64,000 nucleotides of DNA from RGIG2000 sp045612665 (lineage in GTDB: Bacteria > Bacillota > Clostridia > Oscillospirales > CAG-272), in the NCBI GenBank assembly GCA_045612665.1, contig JAZKZO010000003.1, forward strand, positions 1-64,000, read 5' to 3'. Of this stretch, positions 51,550 through 60,923 are shown one piece after another. The notes beneath the pieces were generated by a model. That model was not told the origin of the DNA and ran no database searches. It was given only the letters and a program-made list of their open reading frames with translations. The position numbers were made by a program, and so were the translations under genes. Position 1 is the first letter of the stretch. Each line of letters opens with the position of its first letter.

Positions 51550-53103
51550 ATGCATCAGGCTTTATACAGAAAATACCGTCCTGCCGTTTTTACTGACGTT
51601 TCAGGACAGGAGCACATCACTTCTATACTTAAATATGAAGCACTTCATAATTCCGTATCCCACGCTTACCTTTTTGCAGGCTCGAGAGGTACAGGTAAAA
51701 CAACCTGTGCTAAAATTCTTGCGAAGGTAGTTAACTGTCTTAATCCGATTGATGGCAATCCATGTAACGAGTGCGAAAATTGTCGTTCCATTGATAACGG
51801 AACTGCAACTGACGTAATCGAAATGGATGCGGCGACAAATACGGGTGTCGATTACATAAGAGATTTAAGAGATAGCGTTGTTTATACTCCCGCTATGCTT
51901 AAAAAGCGTGTTTATATTATAGACGAGGCACATATGCTCTCTGACAGCGCGTTTAATGCTCTTTTAAAGACAATTGAAGAGCCACCGGAGCACGTTCTCT
52001 ATATTTTTGCGACTACCGAGCCACACAAAATCCCGGCGACTATAATTTCAAGATGCCAACGCTTCGATTTTAGAAGAATTACAATGTCCGACCTTGCCGC
52101 AAGACTTACTTATATTGCCGAAAAGGAAGGAATTGAAATAACAAATGACGGTGCGCAGCTCATTGCAAAGACTGCACAGGGCGGAATGCGTGATGCTATC
52201 AGCCTTATGGAGCTTTGCGCAGGCTCACACCAGCTAATTGACGACCAGCTTGTAAACAATATTTTGGGTACAAGCTCCTATGATAAGATTTGCAAGGTTG
52301 CCCAAAACATTAGAAAGGGCAATTACGGAGAGCTTTTTGAGGTTATAAACGACATTGTTGTTTCATCAAAGGATATTTTGGTCTTTTTCGCGGATCTTAC
52401 AGCTTTTTATAGAGATATGATGGTTCAAATTTCGTGCAAAAATGCCGATTATCTTGACCTTGTTTCTCAAGAAAAGGAAATGCTAAAGCAAACTGCGGCG
52501 CTATTTGATATGCCGACTCTTCTCTATCATTCGAGATTGCTTGACGATGCGTACAACAATATGCTAAGAAATCCTACAAACAAGCGTCTTTGCGCTGAAA
52601 TGACACTTATGAAAATGTGTGATTCGAAGCTTTCCGCATCAAACGACGCAATTTTGGCAAGGCTTTCATCTCTTGAGGATAGAGTTACACTTATGTCTAA
52701 GGGCGTTGTTCCCGCAAGCGAAGAGGTAGCTAAAAAGGACTCGGGTGAAGCGATGTCTGCGCAAAAGAAGCCCGCTTTTACCGAAAAAGAGGAAGCTCCT
52801 AGGGCATCTAGCGAGCATTCGCTTGAAAATTGGGACGAGGTTATCTCGAAGGTTGGCGAGTTTGACCACGCAGTTGAAAGCTTTTTGAAAAATTGCGAGT
52901 GTATTTACTCTGCCAAGGACGACAAATATTATATCATTTCGGGCAACAAGCTTATGGCTACTATGCTTGGAAGCGATAAAAACAAGAAATATATTTTTGA
53001 TTCTATGATTTGTTGCGACGTCGAAATCTCTTCTCCGTCCCAAATCGAGGTTATTTTAAAGACTATCAAGGCTGAAAAATCAGATCTTGACGATTTTATA
53101 TGA
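51550..53103 (+). CDS. dnaX: DNA polymerase III subunits gamma and tau
   Basis: The 517-residue protein has MHQALYRKYRPAVFTDVSGQ, Walker A GSRGTGKTT, zinc cysteines in CLNPIDGNPCNECENC, Walker B VYIIDEAHML, and the sensor TTEPHKIPATIISRCQRFDF. It is the clamp-loader ATPase. The C-terminal tail (from about 395) is short and Lys/Glu-rich. I see no obvious slippery run for programmed frameshifting. It starts the dnaX-ybaB-recR cluster. Confidence 0.96.
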   Translation: MHQALYRKYRPAVFTDVSGQEHITSILKYEALHNSVSHAYLFAGSRGTGKTTCAKILAKVVNCLNPIDGNPCNECENCRSIDNGTATDVIEMDAATNTGVDYIRDLRDSVVYTPAMLKKRVYIIDEAHMLSDSAFNALLKTIEEPPEHVLYIFATTEPHKIPATIISRCQRFDFRRITMSDLAARLTYIAEKEGIEITNDGAQLIAKTAQGGMRDAISLMELCAGSHQLIDDQLVNNILGTSSYDKICKVAQNIRKGNYGELFEVINDIVVSSKDILVFFADLTAFYRDMMVQISCKNADYLDLVSQEKEMLKQTAALFDMPTLLYHSRLLDDAYNNMLRNPTNKRLCAEMTLMKMCDSKLSASNDAILARLSSLEDRVTLMSKGVVPASEEVAKKDSGEAMSAQKKPAFTEKEEAPRASSEHSLENWDEVISKVGEFDHAVESFLKNCECIYSAKDDKYYIISGNKLMATMLGSDKNKKYIFDSMICCDVEISSPSQIEVILKTIKAEKSDLDDFI

Positions 53104-53119
53104 TAAGGTGGTATAGATT

Positions 53120-53455
53120 ATGAAGGCTATGGTTCCAAAGGGCCCAAGCATGAATGAAATGCTAAGACAGGCTCAAAAAATGCAAGAGGATATGCAAAAC
53201 AAGCAAGCAGAGCTTGAAGCAAAGGAATATGACGTTTCCGCAGGTGGCGGTGTTATAAAAATCAAAATCAACGGCAAGCGCGAGATTCTTTCAATCGACC
53301 TCGCTCCCGAAATCGTTGATCCCGACGATATCGACACATTGAGCGATATTATCGTTGCAGGAGTTAACGAGGCTATTAAGAAGGTAAATGCCGATGCTGA
53401 CCAAGAAATGCAAAAGGTTACAGGTCCTCTCGGTGGCCTTCCGGGTATGTTCTAA
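53120..53455 (+). CDS. ybaB: YbaB/EbfC-family nucleoid-associated protein
   Basis: The 111-residue protein has LRQAQKMQEDMQNKQAEL, GGGVIKIKINGKREILSIDL and a Gly-rich GPLGGLPGMF C-terminus. YbaB dimers bind DNA. It lies between dnaX and recR, the conserved order, 16 nt after dnaX and overlapping recR by 1 nt. Confidence 0.95.
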   Translation: MKAMVPKGPSMNEMLRQAQKMQEDMQNKQAELEAKEYDVSAGGGVIKIKINGKREILSIDLAPEIVDPDDIDTLSDIIVAGVNEAIKKVNADADQEMQKVTGPLGGLPGMF

Positions 53456-54054
53456 TGGAGCTTTTACTCAAGCCTTTACAGGACCTTGTAGACAAGTTTC
53501 GTTCGCTTGACGGTGTTGGTAAGAAAAGCGCTGTTAAAATGGCTTTTTCCGTGCTTAATATGAGCGAGGATGATGCAAAGGCGTTTTCCGATGCTATTAT
53601 TGCGGCAAAAACCAAGATTGGCATTTGCAAATGCTGTCAAAACATCTCCGCATCCGAAATATGCACTATTTGCGACTCTAGTGCGCGCGATCGCTCGGTT
53701 ATTTGCGTTGTTGAGGATGCACAGGGCGTTATGGCGCTTGAAAAGGTTAAGGAATTTAACGGTGTTTACCACGTTCTTCACGGTACTATTTCTCCTATGA
53801 AGGGGATCGGTCCTGACCAGCTCAAGATAAAGGAGCTTCTTGCGCGTATAGATAGTGAGGACGTTTCCGAGGTTATTATTGCCACAAATCCCACGGTTGA
53901 GGGTGAGGCTACCGCAATGTATATTTCAAGGCTTTTAAAGCCCTTTGAAATAAAGGTTACAAGAATTGCCAACGGTCTTCCTGTTGGCGCTGATTTGGAA
54001 TATGCCGATGAGGTTACTCTCTATCGTGCAATTCAAGGAAGAAGAGATATTTAA
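53455..54054 (+). CDS. recR: Recombination mediator protein RecR
   Basis: The 199-residue protein has a helix-hairpin-helix (FRSLDGVGKKSAVKMAF), a zinc motif CKCCQNISASEICTIC, and a Toprim domain with VVEDAQGVMALEK and NPTVEGEATAMYI. It works with RecO/RecF in loading RecA at ssDNA gaps. Translation begins at the ybaB stop (TAATG). Confidence 0.96.
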   Translation: MELLLKPLQDLVDKFRSLDGVGKKSAVKMAFSVLNMSEDDAKAFSDAIIAAKTKIGICKCCQNISASEICTICDSSARDRSVICVVEDAQGVMALEKVKEFNGVYHVLHGTISPMKGIGPDQLKIKELLARIDSEDVSEVIIATNPTVEGEATAMYISRLLKPFEIKVTRIANGLPVGADLEYADEVTLYRAIQGRRDI

Positions 54055-54072
54055 TTTTTTGTTAGGTAGATA

Positions 54073-55182
54073 ATGAATTACATTTTTTTCGACATTGAAT
54101 GCGCCAACTGCTTTCAGGGTAAGGGAAAAATATGTTCATTTGGATACGTTATCACAAACGAGAGATTTAGAGTTTTAGAAAAACGCGATATCGTCATAAA
54201 TCCACGTTCAAAGTTCCATTTGGCAGGACGAGGAAATCATCCCGGTATCGTTTTAGCCTACGATGAGGCTGAATTTAAGTCTGCTCCGTTGTTCTCCGCT
54301 TATTATGAAGAAATAAGAGAGCTTTTACAGGACGAAAATAATATTGTTTTCGGATTTTCAGTTATGTCCGATGCAGGATTCATTAAAAGTGAGTGCGAAC
54401 GATATAAAAAAGAGGTATTTGACTACAATTTTATAGACGTTCAACGAATATACACGGATATGCACTCTCTTACAAATACTCCCGGACTTATAAAATGTGC
54501 GTCCGAATACGGTGTAAAGGAATCACAGGAGATACATAAAAGTGATGACGATGCCTTCTTTACTATGCGAGTTATGAAGGGCTTATGTAAGGAATCAAGG
54601 CTTTCTCCACTTGAGCTTATTGAAAAGTATCCAAACTGCAAGTGTTGGTGCAAAAACGGAGAGCTTGATAATGAATTTATCAAATTCAAAGCCATTCAAA
54701 AGGCTAACAAGCTCTCAAAAATGGAAAAGCTTACAGGTAGTAAGCGTTCAAACTGGATGTATTCCAGAAGTGAGAATCACAGTGAATTTGTAAAATATGC
54801 GTCAGGCGTGTTTGTGCACTATTCTTCCCCTTCTCCGCTTAGCGGTAAAAGAATTTGCTTTAGCAATCTATATGAGGAATTTCATTTTAGCGAAATGATG
54901 AACATTGTATCAGAGCTTGCAAAGCGCGGTGTAAGATATACTCACAAACCTTATACTTGCGATATATTCGTAACATATTCGCTAAAAAATAAAAACGACG
55001 AGGAATATGAGTGCTTCCGTTTAAATAAGGCGCTAAAATGTGCCGAGAGCGGTGAAAGAAGCATAGAATTCATCTCGATTGACGAGCTAATTGAAATGCT
55101 CAATTTAAATAAGGACGAAATAGCAACTCTTGACAGGAGCAAGCTTTCTGCTCTTTGGAAAAAGACCCCTGCTAACGTTTAA
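54073..55182 (+). CDS. DEDDh exonuclease with possible C-terminal BRCT domain
   Basis: The 369-residue protein starts with a DnaQ-like fold: FFDIECA (Asp7, Glu9), FSVMSDAGFI (Asp100) and HKSDDDAFF (His155, Asp160), all four catalytic acids plus the His. Residues about 250-330 hold LSGKRICFSNLYEEFHFSEM and KRGVRYTHKPYTCDIFVTYS, which look like a BRCT domain. The last 40 residues are helical. It follows recR by 18 nt, suggesting a role in DNA repair or replication. Not a standard DnaQ or PolC. Confidence 0.65.
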   Translation: MNYIFFDIECANCFQGKGKICSFGYVITNERFRVLEKRDIVINPRSKFHLAGRGNHPGIVLAYDEAEFKSAPLFSAYYEEIRELLQDENNIVFGFSVMSDAGFIKSECERYKKEVFDYNFIDVQRIYTDMHSLTNTPGLIKCASEYGVKESQEIHKSDDDAFFTMRVMKGLCKESRLSPLELIEKYPNCKCWCKNGELDNEFIKFKAIQKANKLSKMEKLTGSKRSNWMYSRSENHSEFVKYASGVFVHYSSPSPLSGKRICFSNLYEEFHFSEMMNIVSELAKRGVRYTHKPYTCDIFVTYSLKNKNDEEYECFRLNKALKCAESGERSIEFISIDELIEMLNLNKDEIATLDRSKLSALWKKTPANV

Positions 55183-55186
55183 AATC

Positions 55187-55219
55187 AAAACCCCCGACAA
55201 GAATCGGGGGTTTGGTTTT
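55187..55219. terminator. Bidirectional terminator
   Basis: Stem AACCCCCGA / TCGGGGGTT with a short loop between convergent operons, flanked by A and T runs. Confidence 0.9.
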
Positions 55220-55906
55220 TTATTTGAAAATTTCTAGATCGGATTTAAGAATTTGCTTTCTTAAAATAGAATAATATTCTTCAAGAGGCGAGCCGTTTAA
55301 AAGCTCGCTATTTTTTCTTATTGTATCAACAAGGAGCTCAGGATTTAAGTTTTTATCTCCGCCTGCGCAAAGCACGGTGCGAATAACAAGCTCACCGTCC
55401 TCGATTTTAGCTGAAAAAGAGCTTATGTATTCCTTAATATTTATCTCCTTTTCGCTTCCCTTTGATTTTTTAATAACAAAGAGGTCATTTGCGAACATAT
55501 TTTCGAGCTTTTCGCAAATTCCGTCGCTTATTTTCTTTGAATTTATGCGAATTTCGTAATCAATATAAGCGATTTCTTTAATTTTTGTTTCGGGGAAATA
55601 AACCTCGAGCGCTTCCATTTCCGACGGGAAATTATCGTTTAAGCGACGCTTGATTTCATCACATTCCATAGGGGAATTGATTTTTATATCCATAAGCTCG
55701 CATTCGCTTTCAACTCCAACAGGAAGCGGACATGCAAAAACGATTCTCGGCTGAGGATTAAAGCCCTCACTATACCAAATATCAATACCCGATCTTACCA
55801 TTATTCTCTGCATTGTACGGGAAAGATCGAGATGAGATATATACATAAGAGAGCCGTACTTTTTGAATTTGATTCTGACCTTTATTGCTTCATTTTCGGA
55901 CACCAT
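55220..55906 (-). CDS. DUF2344 radical-SAM-associated protein (TIGR03936 type)
   Basis: The 228-residue protein begins with VRIKFKKYGSLMYISHLDLSRTMQRIM and IWYSEGFNPQPRIVFACPLPVGVES, the hallmark of TIGR03936. In most Clostridia it is paired with or fused to a TIGR03960 radical SAM protein; the chemistry is unknown. Its start overlaps the radical SAM stop by about 25 nt. GGAGGAG lies before its ATG. The ribonuclease G and L21 genes that often follow are absent here. Confidence 0.88.
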   Translation of the reverse strand: MVSENEAIKVRIKFKKYGSLMYISHLDLSRTMQRIMVRSGIDIWYSEGFNPQPRIVFACPLPVGVESECELMDIKINSPMECDEIKRRLNDNFPSEMEALEVYFPETKIKEIAYIDYEIRINSKKISDGICEKLENMFANDLFVIKKSKGSEKEINIKEYISSFSAKIEDGELVIRTVLCAGGDKNLNPELLVDTIRKNSELLNGSPLEEYYSILRKQILKSDLEIFK

Positions 55907-57732
55907 GTCATATCTCCTCCAAGCTTATTTGCTCCGCAGCCCGAGCATTTTTCCTTACAGTTAGGCGTTGTTGCGCTTTCGTAAGCCTTTTTGCTCTCGC
56001 TCATCATAAATTTCTTTGAAACACCGATGTCGATAACATCCCAAGGAAGAATTTCATCATAGCCCATTCTTCTATTTGCATAAAAATCAGGGTCAATTCC
56101 ACACTCGTCAAAGACCTGCATCCACTTTTCATAGTCGAAATGCTCATCCCATGCATCAAAGCGCATTCCTTTTTGTTGAGCGCACAAAATTGCCCTTGAA
56201 AGGCGTCTATTACCCTTTGAGAAAACTGCCTCAAGCCTTGAAACCTTAGCCTCGTGCCAGGTATATCTTATCTTACGGTCAGTAATCTTCTCGGCAAGGA
56301 ACTGTTGCTTATCGCAAAGCTCCTCAAGAGAATTTTGCGGTTCCCATTGGAACGGTGTATGTGGCTTTGGAACAAAGCAAGAAACGCTAACGGTTACAGT
56401 AACAGGCTTTTTTGAACGGTTTGGAGTATGATAATACTCGTCGACAACTCTTGATGCAAGAGTCGAAATGCCCTCAATATCCTCGTAGGTTTCTGTTGGC
56501 AAGCCGTTCATAAAGTAAAGCTTAACCTGACTTTTACCGCCTTCAAAGGCAAGCCTTACTGCGTTCATAAGGTCTTTCTCATAAAGATTCTTGTTTATGG
56601 CATCACGAAGGCGCTGTGTGCCTGCCTCAGGGGCAAAGGTGAGTCCCGACTGACGAATCGAGCTTACCTTGTTCATAAGCTCCTTGGTAAAGCTATCAGC
56701 GCGAAGAGACGGAAGCGACAAATTTATCTTGCTTGGATTTGTCCATTCAAGAAGCTTATCGGTTGCCTCGTGCAAGCACGAATAATCGCTAATAGAAAGT
56801 GAGGTAAGGGATATTTCGTTATATCCCGTATTTTTAAATATTTCGCGCGCCTGACAGTTAAGCACCTCTGCGTTCTTTTCGCGCACAGGACGGAACACCA
56901 TACCCGCCTGACAGAAGCGACAGCCCCTTATACAGCCACGAAACGTTTCGAGCATTATTCTATCGTGTACAACCTCGATAAACGGCATAATGGGCTTTGT
57001 AGGGAAATAAGAGGTATTAAGGTCCTTGATTATTCTCTTTTCAACTCTTTTTGGCACGTCGTCATATTTTGGCTCAAAGGAGCTGATTGTGCCATCCTCG
57101 TTATATTCCACATTATAAAGGGACGGTACGTAGAAGCCCTTTAAGTGAGATGCCTCTCTTAAAAAGGCTGTTTTTGTATAAGTTCCATTCTCTTTCATTT
57201 GCATATAGAGCTTGGAAAGCTCAACAAGAGCCTCCTCGCCCTCGCCTATGCTGAAAATATCGAAGAAATCAGCAACAGGCTCGGCATTGTATGCGCAAGG
57301 TCCGCCACCTAAAATTACAGGTGCATCCTCTCCTCTTTCGGCACTTAGCATCGGAATTCCTGCCAAGTCGAGCATATTTATAGCAGTTGTATAGCAAAGC
57401 TCGTATTGGAGTGAAAATGCTACTATATCGAAATCCTTAACTGCATCCTTGCTCTCGTGAGCGAAAAGAGGGATTTTATGCTCTCGCATTTGCTCCTCCA
57501 TATCAGTCCAAGGTGCATATACACGCTCGCACCATATTTCAGGTACTTCGTTAAGCGCTCCATAAAGGAGTCTTACACCTAGATTTGACATTCCTATTTC
57601 ATAGGTATCGGGAAAGCAAAATGCGATTCTGCATTTTATATTCTTTTTATCCTTGATAATTTGTCCGTATTCTCCACCCGTATATCTTCCGGGCTTTGAA
57701 ACGGATTTTAAAATTGAGCTTAAATTTTGCAT
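55882..57732 (-). CDS. TIGR03960-family B12-binding-like radical SAM protein
   Basis: The 616-residue protein has an N-terminal B12-binding-like domain (about 35-170, with GGGPCAYNAEPVADFFD) and a radical SAM domain with FRGCIRGCRFCQAG (Cys267, 271 and 274). A Cys-rich end (CKEKCSGCGANK) may bind a further metal. Family members probably perform a B12-assisted radical modification, substrate unknown. It overlaps the DUF2344 gene, in the usual pair. Confidence 0.88.
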   Translation of the reverse strand: MQNLSSILKSVSKPGRYTGGEYGQIIKDKKNIKCRIAFCFPDTYEIGMSNLGVRLLYGALNEVPEIWCERVYAPWTDMEEQMREHKIPLFAHESKDAVKDFDIVAFSLQYELCYTTAINMLDLAGIPMLSAERGEDAPVILGGGPCAYNAEPVADFFDIFSIGEGEEALVELSKLYMQMKENGTYTKTAFLREASHLKGFYVPSLYNVEYNEDGTISSFEPKYDDVPKRVEKRIIKDLNTSYFPTKPIMPFIEVVHDRIMLETFRGCIRGCRFCQAGMVFRPVREKNAEVLNCQAREIFKNTGYNEISLTSLSISDYSCLHEATDKLLEWTNPSKINLSLPSLRADSFTKELMNKVSSIRQSGLTFAPEAGTQRLRDAINKNLYEKDLMNAVRLAFEGGKSQVKLYFMNGLPTETYEDIEGISTLASRVVDEYYHTPNRSKKPVTVTVSVSCFVPKPHTPFQWEPQNSLEELCDKQQFLAEKITDRKIRYTWHEAKVSRLEAVFSKGNRRLSRAILCAQQKGMRFDAWDEHFDYEKWMQVFDECGIDPDFYANRRMGYDEILPWDVIDIGVSKKFMMSESKKAYESATTPNCKEKCSGCGANKLGGDMTWCPKMKQ

Positions 57733-57738
57733 TTTTAA

Positions 57739-59892
57739 TTATTGTAAAAGTGTTATTGTGGTAATAAGCATTACAAGAAGCCAAATTGCGTAATATCCAA
57801 CAATTAAAAGCGAGCTTATAAAGGAGATAGCTCCAAACATACTCATACCGATAAGCACCGCTCCGATAATGGAAGCGATTACACTTACAACGAGTCCAAC
57901 CTTTCTAATTTTTGAAATGTTTTTACAAACAGGGATCGCCTTAATAAGCGACTTTGAGTGTCCCTTTGAAACGACACCGCTATCAGCCTTTTCAAGGACA
58001 GCCGGAATTTCATCCTGCTTTGTGAGTCTTATAACACGCAAATCCGCCTTTTTGAGGCTCGACTGACGTCTTATAAGGTCATTGTTTATGTTAGGGTCAA
58101 AGGTTCTAATACCAACACAAACGTCGTTTCTATTAAGGTTTTTGACGGTTTGAGTAAAATCGTCATCCATTTCATATTTAATATGCATTCTCGCACAAAG
58201 CTTACCGTTGCAAGCCATATACATTATGCTAACGTCCTCGTCAAGCTCCTCTCTTTCGTTTGGAACGTCAATGCCTTGCGAGGTGATGCCGTATCTATCG
58301 GCAAAAATTATCGTATCGTTATCAACCTTTACGCAAAGATAACTTCTACCCGAGCATACAAATCTAGAACGCTTGCTTTTTGTGAAGGCCTCGTTTGTAG
58401 CAAGCTCAAACACCTCGGAAAGAGGTCCTCCTACTGTATTAAAGCCGTTTGATGCGTAATAAAGAATTTTTTCGAGTGTGTAATCGTTATATACATCAAG
58501 ATTTTGAAGCTTTACGTTATACGGTGGGAATGCGGTTGTATCGTTTACGGACACTGCCTTAGAGCCGGAATATTCGTCGATAGTATCCTCACCGACGATT
58601 GTAGTTTCCTCCTCGTAAAGGCGTTTATTTCCTATAAGGAAAGGAACGCTAAACATAAATAATACGCCAACAGGCATAACCATCATAGCGCCCGAGAACC
58701 AACTTGACATAGCTAGCATAAAGGCTTCTCCACGGAAGATGGAGATAATTGACATAATAAGAGGAACGCAAATTGCAAGCACGTAATAAGGATACATAAC
58801 CTTCATTGTGCTTACGCTTCTATTGGTTCTTGCAAAATACTTCTTTACAAATTCCGCCTTGTCAATTCTAATAAGGTCTCCGACAAAGTCCTTTGAAGCG
58901 GTTGAGAAAGCCTCGGTTTCAGCCTCGGAATCATCGGTTGAAACCTTATTAAGAACGAACTTTGAGTCCTTAGAGGAAACGATGCTAAAGCTATATCTTT
59001 CTCTTACAACGTTTATGTAGGAGAAAGCAATTGACATAAGACAAATTATTGCAACCGGGAAGTTAAAGAATACGGGTGCAATTGAGTTTGGAATATAGTA
59101 GAAAGGAATAAAAATTATTGTGAATATCGAGTAAAGAATGCTTGCGCCCACGGCAAATACCGATATTGCCTCGGGAATAAATTCTTTTGAAATAATAGAT
59201 TTCACTCCGTGATAAAGCTGCTCATATGCACAAACCGCGGAAAGCACTACGAGCACGAAATCAACAAGAAAATGCGCATAAGGGTGTGCTATCGCGCTAA
59301 AGATACCGGTTGGGTTTTTAGAAAAGAGCGTTATGTTTTCAACAAAGAGTAAAAACAGTGCAATTATGCCCGAAAGAATCATCTTTGTTCTTATGCTTCT
59401 CTTGGCATATTTGTACATTCCCATTATTTCTTTTCTCTGCTGACGGTCGGTGTACTCATAATAATCAGAGTGAATATCTCCCTGAAGAGATTCAATTTCA
59501 GCAGTTGAAGGATTAAGAGAATCGTCTATATTAAGAGATTTACCCGATTTATCGGCAATTCCGAACGCCTTCATAAAATCGTGCTCTCCACGAGTGGTAT
59601 TAGCATAAGCCTCATCATATTCGATTTGCTCGTGCTCCTGTGGCTTGAAGGCGTGCTGTGTCCACTCTGACATAGGAGTTTTTTTCGCCTTTTGAGATTG
59701 AACTCCCACATCAGATGCGCGCTCAAAAACCTCAACGTCAGGAGAAATAAGCTCAACGTCGTCCTCTATTTCCTCAAAAGCTTCAATTTTTGAAGCCTCT
59801 GGTATGTCTTGAATTTCCTCTTGATACTCAAGCTTCTCAGGCTCTTCTCCAAGAGTAACATCCATTTCTATTTGGTCGTACTTTTCTTCCAT
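57739..59892 (-). CDS. Degenerate P-type-ATPase-like membrane protein
   Basis: The 717-residue protein has an acidic, likely disordered N-terminus (1-150), about six membrane segments in 170-420, a large soluble part (425-660) and two C-terminal membrane segments. The order resembles heavy-metal P-type ATPases: a Pro in the sixth membrane helix (MPVGVLFMFSVPFLIG), then VNDTTAFP at 449-456 where DKTGT should stand. ACNGKLCARMHIKY follows, then TFDPNINNDL (597-606) in place of TGDN, and ADSGVVS (636-642) near the ADVGIAM position. Key catalytic residues are altered, so it is probably a pseudoenzyme. It sits 9 nt after rlmB. Confidence 0.6.
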   Translation of the reverse strand: MEEKYDQIEMDVTLGEEPEKLEYQEEIQDIPEASKIEAFEEIEDDVELISPDVEVFERASDVGVQSQKAKKTPMSEWTQHAFKPQEHEQIEYDEAYANTTRGEHDFMKAFGIADKSGKSLNIDDSLNPSTAEIESLQGDIHSDYYEYTDRQQRKEIMGMYKYAKRSIRTKMILSGIIALFLLFVENITLFSKNPTGIFSAIAHPYAHFLVDFVLVVLSAVCAYEQLYHGVKSIISKEFIPEAISVFAVGASILYSIFTIIFIPFYYIPNSIAPVFFNFPVAIICLMSIAFSYINVVRERYSFSIVSSKDSKFVLNKVSTDDSEAETEAFSTASKDFVGDLIRIDKAEFVKKYFARTNRSVSTMKVMYPYYVLAICVPLIMSIISIFRGEAFMLAMSSWFSGAMMVMPVGVLFMFSVPFLIGNKRLYEEETTIVGEDTIDEYSGSKAVSVNDTTAFPPYNVKLQNLDVYNDYTLEKILYYASNGFNTVGGPLSEVFELATNEAFTKSKRSRFVCSGRSYLCVKVDNDTIIFADRYGITSQGIDVPNEREELDEDVSIMYMACNGKLCARMHIKYEMDDDFTQTVKNLNRNDVCVGIRTFDPNINNDLIRRQSSLKKADLRVIRLTKQDEIPAVLEKADSGVVSKGHSKSLIKAIPVCKNISKIRKVGLVVSVIASIIGAVLIGMSMFGAISFISSLLIVGYYAIWLLVMLITTITLLQ

Positions 59893-59901
59893 TAGTCCTC
59901 C

Positions 59902-60759
59902 TTATTTATCCCCTCTTTGCATTCTTGCTGCGTGGCAAAGAATTACCGATGCGGCAGTAGAAACATTAAGAGAGTTAACCCTTCCATACATAGGGATTGA
60001 TATAATAAAGTCGCTTTTATCCTTTATAAGCTTACCAACGCCGTTTCCTTCAGAGCCAAGAACGATGGCACAGTGGCAATCGTAATCAACTGCATAATAA
60101 GGCTCTCCACCAGCCTCGCAGGAGAAAATCCATACGCCCTTTTTCTTTAGCTCCTCAATAGTTGTAGCGATGTTCGAAACCTTGGCAATCGCCACGTGCT
60201 CAATTGCACCGGCAGAGGATTTATAAACGGCAGGTGTAATTCCTACTGCATGGCGTTTAGGAATAATAATTCCATGCGCGCCCGCGCATTCTGCGCATCT
60301 AATAACCGCGCCAAGGTTATGAGGATCCTCAATGCAATCGGCAATAACAATAAACGCCTTTTCGTTTCTTTCTCTTGCTATTTCAAGAATTGTATCAACG
60401 TCAACGTAATCCTTAAGCGCTGCCATTGCAACAACACCTTGATGGTTAGCGCCCGAGCTCATAAAATCGAGCTTAGAGCCCTCAACCTCAACAACGGGAA
60501 TTCTCTTTTCAAGCGCTTGCGCAACAATCATTGTAAGAGATCCCTCGCGAGAGCCTTTTTTAACATAAAGCTTATCTATTGTTCTATCGGATTTCAAAAG
60601 CTCGGAAACGGCATTTCTGCCAATGACAATACCGAGCTCGTCAATCTCGTCTCTTTCCTTAAAGATTTTCTCATTTTTTCTTTTAAAATCGCCCTTGGGA
60701 GCACCCTTCTTGTCAAATGAATTTTTGCCCTTTGGACGGTCATATCTTTTATTTTCCAT
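59902..60759 (-). CDS. rlmB: 23S rRNA (guanosine-2251-2'-O)-methyltransferase RlmB
   Basis: The 285-residue SPOUT protein has an N-terminal basic stretch, GIVIGRNAVSELLKS, IADCIEDPHNLGAVIRCAE, and the knot region ALGSEGNGVGKLI-type, here VLGSEGNGVGKLIKDKSDF, ending ISIPMYGRVNSLNVSTAAS. It methylates G2251 in the ribosomal P site. The start at 60759 follows GGAG; the longer frame (60885) lacks a site. Neighbourhood with a SigH-like sigma factor recalls the Bacillus rlmB-yacP-sigH order. Confidence 0.93.
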   Translation of the reverse strand: MENKRYDRPKGKNSFDKKGAPKGDFKRKNEKIFKERDEIDELGIVIGRNAVSELLKSDRTIDKLYVKKGSREGSLTMIVAQALEKRIPVVEVEGSKLDFMSSGANHQGVVAMAALKDYVDVDTILEIARERNEKAFIVIADCIEDPHNLGAVIRCAECAGAHGIIIPKRHAVGITPAVYKSSAGAIEHVAIAKVSNIATTIEELKKKGVWIFSCEAGGEPYYAVDYDCHCAIVLGSEGNGVGKLIKDKSDFIISIPMYGRVNSLNVSTAASVILCHAARMQRGDK

Positions 60760-60845
60760 AATTACTCCGTAAATACATAAATATACAGTTACTATTATTT
60801 TAACATAAAGGTTAGAGTTTGTACAGTATTTTTCGCAAAAAATAC

Positions 60846-60874
60846 AAAAAACAGACCGGTTTGGTCTGTTTTTC
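60846..60874 (-). terminator. Terminator after the zinc-ribbon gene
   Basis: Stem AAAACAGACC / GGTCTGTTTT with a 5-nt loop, followed leftward by T residues. The rest of 60760-60923 holds nothing else clear. Confidence 0.85.
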
Positions 60875-60923
60875 ATAAATCTCAAATTAGTTTACAAAAT
60901 ATAATGCTTTATTTCATAGATAA

